Source: Deltaproteobacteria bacterium (GTDB lineage Bacteria; Myxococcota_A; Polyangia; Polyangiales; Ga0077539). Taken from it: 64,000 nt of DNA. A model generated the notes under the pieces. It saw only the letters and a list, made by a program, of their open reading frames with translations, ran no database searches and had not been told where the DNA came from. The stretch is from the NCBI GenBank assembly GCA_947477565.1, contig CANJUR010000009.1:1-64000 (forward strand), written 5' to 3'. Shown in pieces: positions 1 to 7,119 of the stretch (position 1 is the stretch's first letter; every line of letters starts with the position of its first letter). The position numbers and the translations under genes were made by a program.

Positions 1-216
1 CGACCCCGCATCGACGACCGCCGTGTCCCCGGACGCCGCATCCAGCGAAGGAGTGTCCATCAACGTGGCGTCCACCCCATCGCCGCTGTCGGACCGCGCG
101 ACGTCCACTTCGCTCGTCGTCCCCACGTCCGCAGCCCGCAAAGGATCCCCTCCGCAGCCCGCGACCAGCACCAGCCACCCCCACTTTCCTACCGTCTTCT
201 TCATATGGTTTTTCAC
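1..216 (-). CDS. Lipoprotein, C-terminus beyond the left edge
   Basis: Reading leftward, a GTG at 216 preceded by GGGGGAGGA at 5-base spacing opens a frame that stays open to base 1. The product begins VKNHMKKTVGKWGWLVLVAG followed by CGG, a basic n-region, hydrophobic core and lipobox (VAG-C), then a low-complexity Asp/Ser/Ala linker (SEVDVARSDSGDG). The ATG at 204 is an in-frame alternative with poorer spacing to the Shine-Dalgarno. The signal peptide and leader are clearly related to those of the lipoprotein starting at 1481 (VKKQTAQWAWLVLVAGCGAG), so this is the third member of a tandem lipoprotein family. Its functional domain lies outside the window, so no role is assigned. Confidence 0.72.
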   Translation of the reverse strand, partial: MKNHMKKTVGKWGWLVLVAGCGGDPLRAADVGTTSEVDVARSDSGDGVDATLMDTPSLDAASGDTAVVDAGS

Positions 217-308
217 CGGCGTCCTCCCCCGCCGACTACCACACAACCCCGCCTCGGCAATCACCTGGCACTTCCGCCGAGGATCCTCCCGACACCCACC
301 AAACCAAG

Positions 309-1395
309 CCCGTCGCGCGTCGGTCTTGCGTCGCTGCATCGACGCGCAGGACGGCCTCAGCGAGCGGGCACCGCGAGTGGAACCCCGCGAGCCACCAGGT
401 TGGCCGCGCGTAGGGTGCCATCCGTCGTCGAGATCGCGTAAAGCTCGCGCGGGCCGAAGGGATCGCCAACGCCAAACATCAACGAACGCGGGCCGCGCAC
501 GTCCGTCACCACCAGAACGGCAGCTCCCGCGAGAATGGGCACCCGCCAGATGCGATCTACGATCTCGTCGGCCACGAACACGTTGCCGCACTCGTCCTGC
601 GCGAGCCCCGATACGCGACTGAACCCACCGACGAAGGGCATCGCCGGGCCGACCGTTCCGCCGTCGCTGCCAGCGTCGCTGCTCGCCATCGCGACGCGCA
701 TCACCGTGTTCGTGTCCGATCGCGCCACGAACAGGAATCTGCCCTCCGCATCGATGAGCAACTGCGTAGGACTCGGCACGCTCGTCACCATCGTCTCCGC
801 TCCGGCGTCGGCGTCGGCGTCTGCAGACAACCGGTAGACGGTGTTCGCTGTGGTGTCACTGAACCAGATGCGGTCCGCTGAATCGATGGCGAGGCCGCCC
901 GGACGGCGCAGCCCAGCATGGCGCAACTCCGCCGTCGTCGCCCCCGGGGCCACCCGGTAGATCGCCCCGCTGCTCGTCCCGGAATCCGTTTCGTTGAGCA
1001 CCGCCAGCACAAGACCCGAGTTGCGCGTGAAGCGCAGCGCGACCACCTCGCCGCTCATCACCATCGTGATGGGTGAACTGTCCCCCGCCCGACGCAGCAC
1101 CACCGTCGCGCCCTGCGCCACGGCCACGCCGCCGTGCCCATCGAAGACGAAGTCCCGCGCCGCAGTAAGACCCTCGATCACCATCCGCGAACTGGCCAGC
1201 GCCAGCGCCATCTCGCACGCAGGCCCTTCGAGCATCGAGCCCGCCTCGACGACGTCGCTCCCCGCGTCGGACACGCCAAGGTCCGCTGGGAGACCCGCAT
1301 CGCCCACGTCGAAGCGCGAAACGTCCAACGGCCCCCGGTCCGTCGCTGTCGCGTCCCGTACCCCGAGGTCGCTCACCGCATCGACCCCCGCGTCC
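309..1395. repeat. Direct repeat copy A (~1.08 kb)
   Basis: Near-identical to 3055-4117 in the same orientation, from the shared CCCGTCGCGCGTCGG edge to the shared CCCCCGCGTCC edge. It covers the mature part of the lipoprotein at 357-1481 plus ~50 bp beyond its stop. Copy A is 24 bp longer, explained by two in-frame insertions (SADADADAG versus SADAA; TVGPAMPF versus MPI) and a 3-bp gap after the stop. Signal-peptide regions are not part of the repeat. Confidence 0.9.
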
Positions 1396-1481
1396 TTCGG
1401 CGGCACCGGATACGGCAGACTCCCCGCCCCACAGCCCGCGACGAGCACCAACCACGCCCACTGCGCTGTCTGCTTCTTCAC
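357..1481 (-). CDS. NHL/SMP30-like beta-propeller lipoprotein (copy A)
   Basis: The GTG start at 1481 follows GGAGGA by 5 bases and overlaps the stop of the upstream PEGA-type gene (GTGA), so translation is coupled. The protein is 374 residues. A signal peptide (AWLVLVAG-CGAG) directs lipidation; a DAGVDAVSDLG low-complexity linker follows, then a propeller with repeated 'GLAIDSADRIWFSDT', 'LLIDAEGRFLFVARS' and 'GLAQDECGNVFVADE' blades typical of NHL/SMP-30-like repeats. It is probably a surface or periplasmic binding protein; no catalytic residues are identifiable. From the linker on it is almost identical to the gene at 3106-4200, but the signal peptide is different, meaning the duplication junction lies exactly between export signal and mature domain. 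Confidence 0.85.
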   Translation of the reverse strand: MKKQTAQWAWLVLVAGCGAGSLPYPVPPKDAGVDAVSDLGVRDATATDRGPLDVSRFDVGDAGLPADLGVSDAGSDVVEAGSMLEGPACEMALALASSRMVIEGLTAARDFVFDGHGGVAVAQGATVVLRRAGDSSPITMVMSGEVVALRFTRNSGLVLAVLNETDSGTSSGAIYRVAPGATTAELRHAGLRRPGGLAIDSADRIWFSDTTANTVYRLSADADADAGAETMVTSVPSPTQLLIDAEGRFLFVARSDTNTVMRVAMASSDAGSDGGTVGPAMPFVGGFSRVSGLAQDECGNVFVADEIVDRIWRVPILAGAAVLVVTDVRGPRSLMFGVGDPFGPRELYAISTTDGTLRAANLVARGVPLAVPAR

Positions 1482-2485
1482 AGGCTTCCTCCCACTCCGA
1501 AGACCACGCCACCGCGCATCGGTACTGCCCTCAGGCTGAGCGCCGTCCGCGCTGGCGTCTCTGGCGATGCTCCTCCCGTCGCCAGCCACACCACGCCTGC
1601 CGTCGCCGCTGCTGCGCCGACCCCGAGCGCCACGTACATCGCGACGTTGTCCATCTCCGCCGTCGCCTGGAAATCTGCCGCCGCCTGGGTGCAGTACCCG
1701 ACGCCGCACGCCGCATCCCGGCTGCTCTTCGCCGACTCGCGCATCCCTAGAAACGCCGCCGACAGCCCGAGCGCAACCGCACCGCCGCCGAGCACCAACC
1801 ACGGCCCGATGCCTGGGCCCTCCGAAGCCACTGGAGACGGCGGCGGAAGCGCTGCCCGCACCGGTGGCGGCCGCGTCACCACCGTCGCAGCCACCTGCGG
1901 CGCAGCATCCAATCGCACCGTCACGTCGTGCGTCTCTCCGCGCTGCACCGCGACGTTCTCCTCGAAGAGCATCTGGCGTCCCGCCACCGCCGTCACCGCC
2001 ACCATCCCGGGCGACACCGTGATCACGTCCTCCGACGATCGATCGACCGCGCGCCCCTGCACCGTCAGCCGCAGCCCCTCCGGAACCGTTGCAGGCAGCC
2101 GCAACCGCACGTGCCCGAGCGTTGCGCACGTCGTCGCCACCAGCGCCGCACACCCCTGCAGCGCCGTCGCATTACCTGCGCCGGTAAGATCAGCCTGCGC
2201 TTCGGTCACGCAGGCCGTCGCGCCTTCGCAGGCTTCGATCGCGTTTCCGAGCGCCTGTTGCTCCTGCGCGATGGACATCCGCAGTCCCGGCCGCATCTGG
2301 ATCTGACCTGCCTGCTGAAACAGATCGAGCGCCTGCGCGTGCTGGTTTGCGTCACGCGCAGAGATGGCGCGCTCGACCAGTTGCCTCCGCGCGGTGGCGT
2401 CGGGCGGCGTCTGCGCCCATGCGGACGAAGTGACCGCGAGCGTCGCGAAGAGCGTGGTGAACAGAGGCGTGCGGGGATAGGTCAT
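1478..2485 (-). CDS. Secreted PEGA-type protein downstream of kinase
   Basis: A 335-residue product with signal peptide MTYPRTPLFTTLFATLAVTS ending SSAWA-Q. An alpha-helical TPR-like segment follows (QLVERAISARDANQHAQALDLFQQ), then a beta-rich PEGA-like domain (VRLRLPATVPEGLRLTVQGR ... TVSPGMVAVTAVAG). Near the C-terminus are two hydrophobic segments (WLVLGGGAVALGLSAAFLG and ALGVGAAAATAGVVWLA). The ATG at 2485 lies 4 bases past the stop of the kinase remnant. A Ser/Thr kinase followed by a TPR/PEGA secreted protein is a recurrent myxobacterial pair; here only half of the kinase remains. Probable role is envelope-associated, partner unknown. Confidence 0.8.
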   Translation of the reverse strand: MTYPRTPLFTTLFATLAVTSSAWAQTPPDATARRQLVERAISARDANQHAQALDLFQQAGQIQMRPGLRMSIAQEQQALGNAIEACEGATACVTEAQADLTGAGNATALQGCAALVATTCATLGHVRLRLPATVPEGLRLTVQGRAVDRSSEDVITVSPGMVAVTAVAGRQMLFEENVAVQRGETHDVTVRLDAAPQVAATVVTRPPPVRAALPPPSPVASEGPGIGPWLVLGGGAVALGLSAAFLGMRESAKSSRDAACGVGYCTQAAADFQATAEMDNVAMYVALGVGAAAATAGVVWLATGGASPETPARTALSLRAVPMRGGVVFGVGGSL

Positions 2486-2489
2486 GGCG

Positions 2490-2921
2490 TCAGATCTCAT
2501 CGGCGTTGAGCGTGCGAGCACGCGAGGAAGGTGAGCGCAGGGCAGCGAAGTCAGGAAGAACCATCGACGTCCCGGGGCGCTGATGGCGAGAGGCGAGGTG
2601 GGCTTCGAGCGTCTCGCCCTCCAGAAAATCCCGCACTATGTACGGAATGCCGCGCTCGCGATCGACGCCGAGGTCGAGGTCGAGGTCGAGGTCGAGCACC
2701 TCCACTACGTTGGGGTGCGCGATGGTGGTGGTCGCCCGTGCTTCGCGGAGAAACCGCTGAACCACTTCGGGCTGCTGGGTCCACTCGCCGCGCAGCACCT
2801 TCACCGCAACGCGGCGACGGGTGTTGAGGTGCTCGGCGGCGTACACCGCGCCCATGCCGCCCTCCCCGATCAGGCGCTCGAAGCGGTACTTGCCTCCCAG
2901 GGTCTCGCCGATGGCTGTCAT
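2490..2921 (-). pseudogene. Ser/Thr kinase N-lobe remnant
   Basis: A 143-codon frame encoding only the kinase N-lobe: glycine loop GEGGMGAVY, the AVK lysine in VAVKVLRGE, the alpha-C glutamate in FLREARA, and a hinge-like YIVRDFLEGETLEAHL. The frame then leaves kinase similarity (RPGTSMVLPDFAALR) and stops. HRD, DFG and APE motifs are absent here and in the other frames downstream, where the PEGA gene begins at once, so the C-lobe has been deleted rather than frameshifted. The beta4 region carries an expanded LDLDLDLD stretch from a hexanucleotide repeat. It may still be translated to keep the PEGA gene coupled, but it cannot be an active kinase. Confidence 0.8.
2670..2696. repeat. GAGGTC hexanucleotide microsatellite
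   Basis: Four perfect tandem GAGGTC units plus a partial one, inside the kinase remnant, where the minus strand reads Asp-Leu repeats. Length changes would be in frame. Confidence 0.9.
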
Positions 2922-3054
2922 TGGGTTGTTTGATCCTCCCTTGGCGGGGATCTATGCCCGCTACGGCGAGCGGGGGCAATAGACGGCGGCGGCCGAAGGG
3001 GTTCGGGGGATGCGGGCGACGGTCAGACTCGATGGGTAAGTGCGGGTGATCGCT

Positions 3055-4117
3055 CCCGTCGCGCGTCGGTCTTGCGTCACAGAATCGACGCGAAAGAGGA
3101 CGGCCTCAGCGAGCGGGCACCGCGAGCGGAACCCCGCGAGCCACCAGGTTGGCCGCGCGTAGGGTGCCATCCGTAGTCGAGATCGCGTAAAGCTCGCGCG
3201 GGCCGAAGGGATCGCCCACGCCAAACATCAATGAACGCGGGCCGCGGACGTCCATCACCACCCGAACAGCATCGCCCGCGAGAATGGGCACCCGCCAGAT
3301 GCAATTTAAGATCTCGTCGGCCACGAACACGTTGCCGCACTCGTCCTGCGCGAGCCCCGATACGCGACTGAACCCACCGACGATGGGCATTCCGCCGTCG
3401 CTGCCAGCGTCGCTGCTCGCGATCGCGACGCGCATCACCGTGTTCGTGTCCGATCGCACCACGAACAGGAATCTGCCCTCCGCATCGACGAGCAACTGCG
3501 TAGGACTCGGCACGTCCGTCACCATCGTCTCCGCGGCGGCGTCTGCAGACAACCGGTAGACGGTGTCCGCTGTGGTGTCACTGAACCAGATGCGGTCCGC
3601 TGAATCGATGGCGAGGCCGCCCGGACGGCGCAGCCCAGCAAGGCGCAACTCCGCCGTCATCGCCCCCGGGGCCACCCGGTAGATCGCCCCGCTGCTCGTC
3701 CCGGAATCCGTGTCGTTGAGCACCGCCAGCACAAGGCCCGAGTTGCGCGTGAAGCGCAGCGCAACTACCTCGCCGCTCATCACCATCGTGATGGGTGAAC
3801 TCTCCCCCGCCCGACGCAGCACCACCGTCGCACCCTGCGCCACGGCCACGCCGCCGTTACCGTCGAAGACGAAGTCCCGCGCCCCGGTGAGACCCTCGAT
3901 CACCAACCGCGAACTGGCCATCGCCGGCGCCATCTCGCACGCAGGCCCTTCGAGCATCGAGCCAGCCTCGACGACATCGCTCCCCGCGTCGGACACGCCA
4001 AGGTCCGCTGGGAGACCCGCATCGCCCACGTCGAAGCGCGAAACGTCCAACGGCCCCCGGTCCGTCGCTGTCGCGTCCCGTCGCCCGAGGTCGCTCACCG
4101 CATCGACCCCCGCGTCC
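3055..4117. repeat. Direct repeat copy B (~1.06 kb)
   Basis: Second copy of the repeat at 309-1395, same orientation. It ends inside the coding sequence of the lipoprotein at 3106-4200, just after the DAGVDAVSDLG linker. The ~1.66 kb between the copies holds the PEGA gene and the kinase remnant, so recombination between copies would delete or amplify them. Confidence 0.9.
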
Positions 4118-4200
4118 AGGTGAAGGGTTTCATCCGGGAAGCACCCGACGCCGAGCGTCGCAGAGAGCGCAATCCAACCAAGGGCCCGACGTCGATCCAT
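3106..4200 (-). CDS. NHL/SMP30-like beta-propeller lipoprotein (copy B)
   Basis: The ATG at 4200 gives a basic start (MDRRRALGWIALSATLGVG-C), a good lipobox and a protein of 364 residues; a longer in-frame start at 4239 would put 13 polar residues ahead of the signal. The mature part is the near-identical duplicate of the gene at 357-1481 with scattered substitutions (D/N, A/V) and two small in-frame deletions. The signal peptide and +2 context (CFPDET) are unrelated to copy A, so the two copies may be sorted differently. The gene leads the minus-strand series lipoprotein, kinase remnant, PEGA protein, lipoprotein. Confidence 0.85.
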   Translation of the reverse strand: MDRRRALGWIALSATLGVGCFPDETLHLDAGVDAVSDLGRRDATATDRGPLDVSRFDVGDAGLPADLGVSDAGSDVVEAGSMLEGPACEMAPAMASSRLVIEGLTGARDFVFDGNGGVAVAQGATVVLRRAGESSPITMVMSGEVVALRFTRNSGLVLAVLNDTDSGTSSGAIYRVAPGAMTAELRLAGLRRPGGLAIDSADRIWFSDTTADTVYRLSADAAAETMVTDVPSPTQLLVDAEGRFLFVVRSDTNTVMRVAIASSDAGSDGGMPIVGGFSRVSGLAQDECGNVFVADEILNCIWRVPILAGDAVRVVMDVRGPRSLMFGVGDPFGPRELYAISTTDGTLRAANLVARGVPLAVPAR

Positions 4201-4348
4201 CACCGGCGGAAGGTCGAACGAGACACCACACGGGGTCAAGCACCGCCCGCGTCACAAGGTCGCAGATCAATCGGAATGCGCGCGCCGAGTGCAATCTCGG
4301 GCCACCGATGTCATGAACGCGCTCCTCCCAGACGCCATGCCCCACGCA

Positions 4349-5596
4349 ATGTACAAGACCCTTTCTCCCTTGTTTCCTTCCCTCTGCGCTCTCCCCTTCC
4401 TGGCGGCGGCCCTCGGCGGCTGCAGCGAAGAGCACGTCGTCTACCACCGCCTCGACGCGAGCCCGTGGGGACCGCAGTGCACCGAACCCGGCGTCCCGGA
4501 CGGCGGCGTCGGGTACGTCACCAACAGCCTGATGAACTCCGTCTCCGAACTCGATCTCGCCGCCGGCGTCGTGCGCGGAACGCACCCGGTCGGCGTCGGT
4601 CCGCTCGCGGAAAACGGCCCGCACCACCTCGCACTCGATCTCACGCTCAGGCTGCTCTACTCGCCGCTCTCGTTTCCCGCCGCGGCGATCTCCGCCGGAC
4701 CACACGCCGAACACGGATCGTCCCAAACCCCAGGCATTTTCGTGAAGCGCTCGCTCTGCGACTACCGCCTGCTCGGCCAGGTCGATGTCGATCCCAACCC
4801 CGGCGACATGGTGCTCTCCCCCGATCGCCGCACGGCCTACGTCTCACACTTCGATCTCCGCCGCGCGCAGTCCAACGTGGGCGATCCCGAGCGACAGAAG
4901 TCCAACCTCATCGTCATCGACACGGCCACGATGACCCGCACGGCCACCATCCCGGTGTGCGTCGCCGCGCACGGCATGGCGATCTCGCCGGATGGGCGCA
5001 CGGTCTTCCTGGCCTGCTACGGCGACGACGCCCTCGGCGTGGTCTCCTTCGCCGGGTCGGTCCCCACGGTGCGCCTCGCGTATCTAAACAACTCTCCCCC
5101 GGCAAACACCACCAGCCCTTCCTACGGCCCGTACTCCCTCGCCATTTCCCCCGATGGCTCATCGGTCTGGCTGGGCTGCGCCGTCGCCAACGTCCTCATT
5201 GCCTACGACGTCGCCGCGGGCGCGTTCGACCCGGCCCGCATCACTCGTCGCCTCCCCGGCAAAGCCTGGTTTCCTGGATTCAGCCCCGACGGATCGACCC
5301 TCGTGGTGCCCACGCAGGGCCGCGACAGCGTGACGCGGATCGCCACCGGCGCAGGCCTCGCACTGCGCGACCAGAGATACTTCACGCCGGACGAGTGCGT
5401 CCTCCCGCACCAGGTCGCGTATGGCCCGGACGGGTTTTATTACCTTGTTTGCGAAGGTCGACACGCGACAGACCCCGCTCGCAGTCAGTCCGGTAACGTG
5501 CTCGTCCTGCACCCCGACGACCTCCATACCGTGCGCAGTTTTACCGTTGGAGTATTCCCCGACGCGATCGTCTTCGCCCGAGGATCACGCCCGTGA
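4349..5596 (+). CDS. YVTN-type beta-propeller lipoprotein
   Basis: The ATG at 4349 gives signal peptide MYKTLSPLFPSLCALPFLAA with lipobox LGG-C; upstream in-frame ATGs (4313, 4337) would add a polar extension. The 415-residue mature chain carries surface-layer YVTN-like blades: GYVTNSLMNSVSELDLAAG, DMVLSPDRRTAYVSHFD, GMAISPDGRTVFLACYG, SLAISPDGSSVWLGCAV, FSPDGSTLVVPTQGRDSV. It probably forms a seven-bladed propeller at the cell surface. The stop overlaps the start of the di-haem cytochrome (GTGA), a strong hint that the two act together, for example as an electron-transfer pair with the propeller as scaffold or catalytic partner. No substrate can be deduced. Confidence 0.85.
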   Translation: MYKTLSPLFPSLCALPFLAAALGGCSEEHVVYHRLDASPWGPQCTEPGVPDGGVGYVTNSLMNSVSELDLAAGVVRGTHPVGVGPLAENGPHHLALDLTLRLLYSPLSFPAAAISAGPHAEHGSSQTPGIFVKRSLCDYRLLGQVDVDPNPGDMVLSPDRRTAYVSHFDLRRAQSNVGDPERQKSNLIVIDTATMTRTATIPVCVAAHGMAISPDGRTVFLACYGDDALGVVSFAGSVPTVRLAYLNNSPPANTTSPSYGPYSLAISPDGSSVWLGCAVANVLIAYDVAAGAFDPARITRRLPGKAWFPGFSPDGSTLVVPTQGRDSVTRIATGAGLALRDQRYFTPDECVLPHQVAYGPDGFYYLVCEGRHATDPARSQSGNVLVLHPDDLHTVRSFTVGVFPDAIVFARGSRP

Positions 5597-6336
5597 AGGT
5601 CTCCATCGCTCTCGCGCTCGCCCTCGCCCTCCCTTCCTGCGCAGACACGGAGCTTCATCTCCCCGCCGCCGCGGAGGGCGCCGCCCTCGCACAAAACCCC
5701 GCGGCCAGCCGCTCCCGCTACAACGTCTTCGCGTGCACTACCTGCCACGCCGTGCGCGCCTCGGAGGTCGGAACCCGGCTGCTCCCCGGGGCTCCGCTGG
5801 AGGGCGCTGCACGTCGGCCCACCTACTGGGGGGCCGAGACCGTGCACCTCCACGAGGCCGTCGAGCGCTGCTGGACCTTCTTCATGCGCGGCACCCCGAC
5901 GGACCTCGACGACCGCACCGGCGAGGCCCTCTACGCCTGGCTCGAGTCGCTCAGCCCGGACGCCTCCACCGCGGGCACGCAGGCCGTCGTGCAGACCTTT
6001 CCGCGGACCGTGCGCCCGCTCGGCGAGGGCGATGCCACCCGCGGACAGGCGGTGTGGTCGCGCGCTTGCGCCCACTGCCACGGGGCGCTCGGAACCGGCA
6101 TCGGACGACTCGGCCCGCTGGTCACCATCGTCCCCGGCGAGACCGAGCGGGAGCACTGCACCGACACGCTCCCGCCGGGATACACCGACCAGACGACGTA
6201 CGTGCGGACGGTGGTGGTCGAGAAGATCCGACATGGCAGCTTCCTCGGCTACGCCGGGTCGATGCCGCCGTTCTCCCTCGAGGCCCTCTCCGACGACAAC
6301 GCCCGCGACCTCACGGCGCTCTTCCGCTGCCCCTGA
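5593..6336 (+). CDS. Di-haem c-type cytochrome, exported
   Basis: Starts at GTG 5593 overlapping the propeller gene stop. The 247 residues open with a signal sequence (MKVSIALALALALPSCAD; C16 may be lipidated). There are two CxxCH haem sites: CTTCH at residues 48-52 and CAHCH near residue 160, the latter in a standard cytochrome c module (GQAVWSRACAHCHG) with a likely axial Met in GSMPPFS. The first site lies in a shorter domain (VFACTTCHAVRASEVG) with no obvious distal Met. It resembles cytochrome c subunits that serve periplasmic oxidases or dehydrogenases. Length and the absence of peroxidase signatures argue against MauG/CcpA. Confidence 0.88.
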   Translation: MKVSIALALALALPSCADTELHLPAAAEGAALAQNPAASRSRYNVFACTTCHAVRASEVGTRLLPGAPLEGAARRPTYWGAETVHLHEAVERCWTFFMRGTPTDLDDRTGEALYAWLESLSPDASTAGTQAVVQTFPRTVRPLGEGDATRGQAVWSRACAHCHGALGTGIGRLGPLVTIVPGETEREHCTDTLPPGYTDQTTYVRTVVVEKIRHGSFLGYAGSMPPFSLEALSDDNARDLTALFRCP

Positions 6337-6384
6337 CCGGCGTCGACTGCCTTGCAGGTTTCTGAGACACTCCGCAGCCCCACC

Positions 6385-6996
6385 ATGCAACTAACTGAGC
6401 TCCTCGAACGTCAGGTGACCCGCATCGGCGAGATTGCCGAATGGTTCGCCGACCGATCATTTCTCGAACGCCGCGAAGCCCTCTTCGCCCTCGATCGCGC
6501 TGGCCAGCGTCGGCTCTACGCGGTCGCGGCGCAGGCCGAGGCGATCACCCTCGCCGACCTCGTCCCCGCGACGACGGCGGACCGCACGGAGGTACGCCAA
6601 CACGGGCGAAACAGCCTTCCGGTGATCAAGACCTTCCGCACCTTCGAGAAGCGCTTCTGCCGCCCGAGCGACGGAACCGCGCGGCTCTTCGGTTACAACG
6701 AAGGCACGTCCGTGAAGTGGTTCGGACCGGGTTACTTTGTCGCGTATGCCGCGGGCGAAAACCCGGTATGGACTGCCCGCGGAGACGTCGTCGTGGACTA
6801 CTTTCAGGTCCCCGATCAGGCCGTGGTCGAAGGGTGGCCGCCGGTGATCCCCAACGAGAAGGGACTGCAACGGCTCATCTTCTCGGGAACCCGAGATTTC
6901 CTCCGGCGCGTCACCGACGGCGTCACCATCGGCGCAGCCTACAAAGGCGAACGGGCGCTCGATCACTACTTTGTTCTCGTACGCGAAGACCGCTGA
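6385..6996 (+). CDS. Conserved-looking protein of unknown function
   Basis: The ATG at 6385 begins a 203-residue soluble protein (MQLTELLERQVTRIGEIAEW). The first ~40 residues are helical and polar; the rest is an alpha/beta chain with distinctive segments (TFRTFEKRFCRP, GYNEGTSVKWFGPGYFVAY, VDYFQVPDQAVVEGWPPV, ALDHYFVLVRED). There is no signal peptide, membrane segment or metal motif. Base composition matches neighbouring genes, so it is a genuine gene. It is 48 bp after the cytochrome gene and could be co-transcribed. I do not recognise the family. Confidence 0.75.
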   Translation: MQLTELLERQVTRIGEIAEWFADRSFLERREALFALDRAGQRRLYAVAAQAEAITLADLVPATTADRTEVRQHGRNSLPVIKTFRTFEKRFCRPSDGTARLFGYNEGTSVKWFGPGYFVAYAAGENPVWTARGDVVVDYFQVPDQAVVEGWPPVIPNEKGLQRLIFSGTRDFLRRVTDGVTIGAAYKGERALDHYFVLVREDR

Positions 6997-7119
6997 TTTA
7001 CCCATTCATCCCCTAAGACCCCACCAATCTCCCGACGGAATCGGAGGGATTCTACAGCGCCGTTGACAACGTCCGACCTTCAGGGCGACACCGAACCCGC
7101 CCTGCTGGAGGTGACGTCC

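Noticed and set aside
23..622. Plus-strand 199-codon frame at the left edge
   Set aside because: Antisense to the partial lipoprotein (1-216) and to copy A; Ser/Pro/Arg-rich with no features.
5593..6336. Calling the cytochrome a MauG or di-haem peroxidase
   Set aside because: It is too short and lacks peroxidase signature residues; only two CxxCH sites support di-haem cytochrome c.
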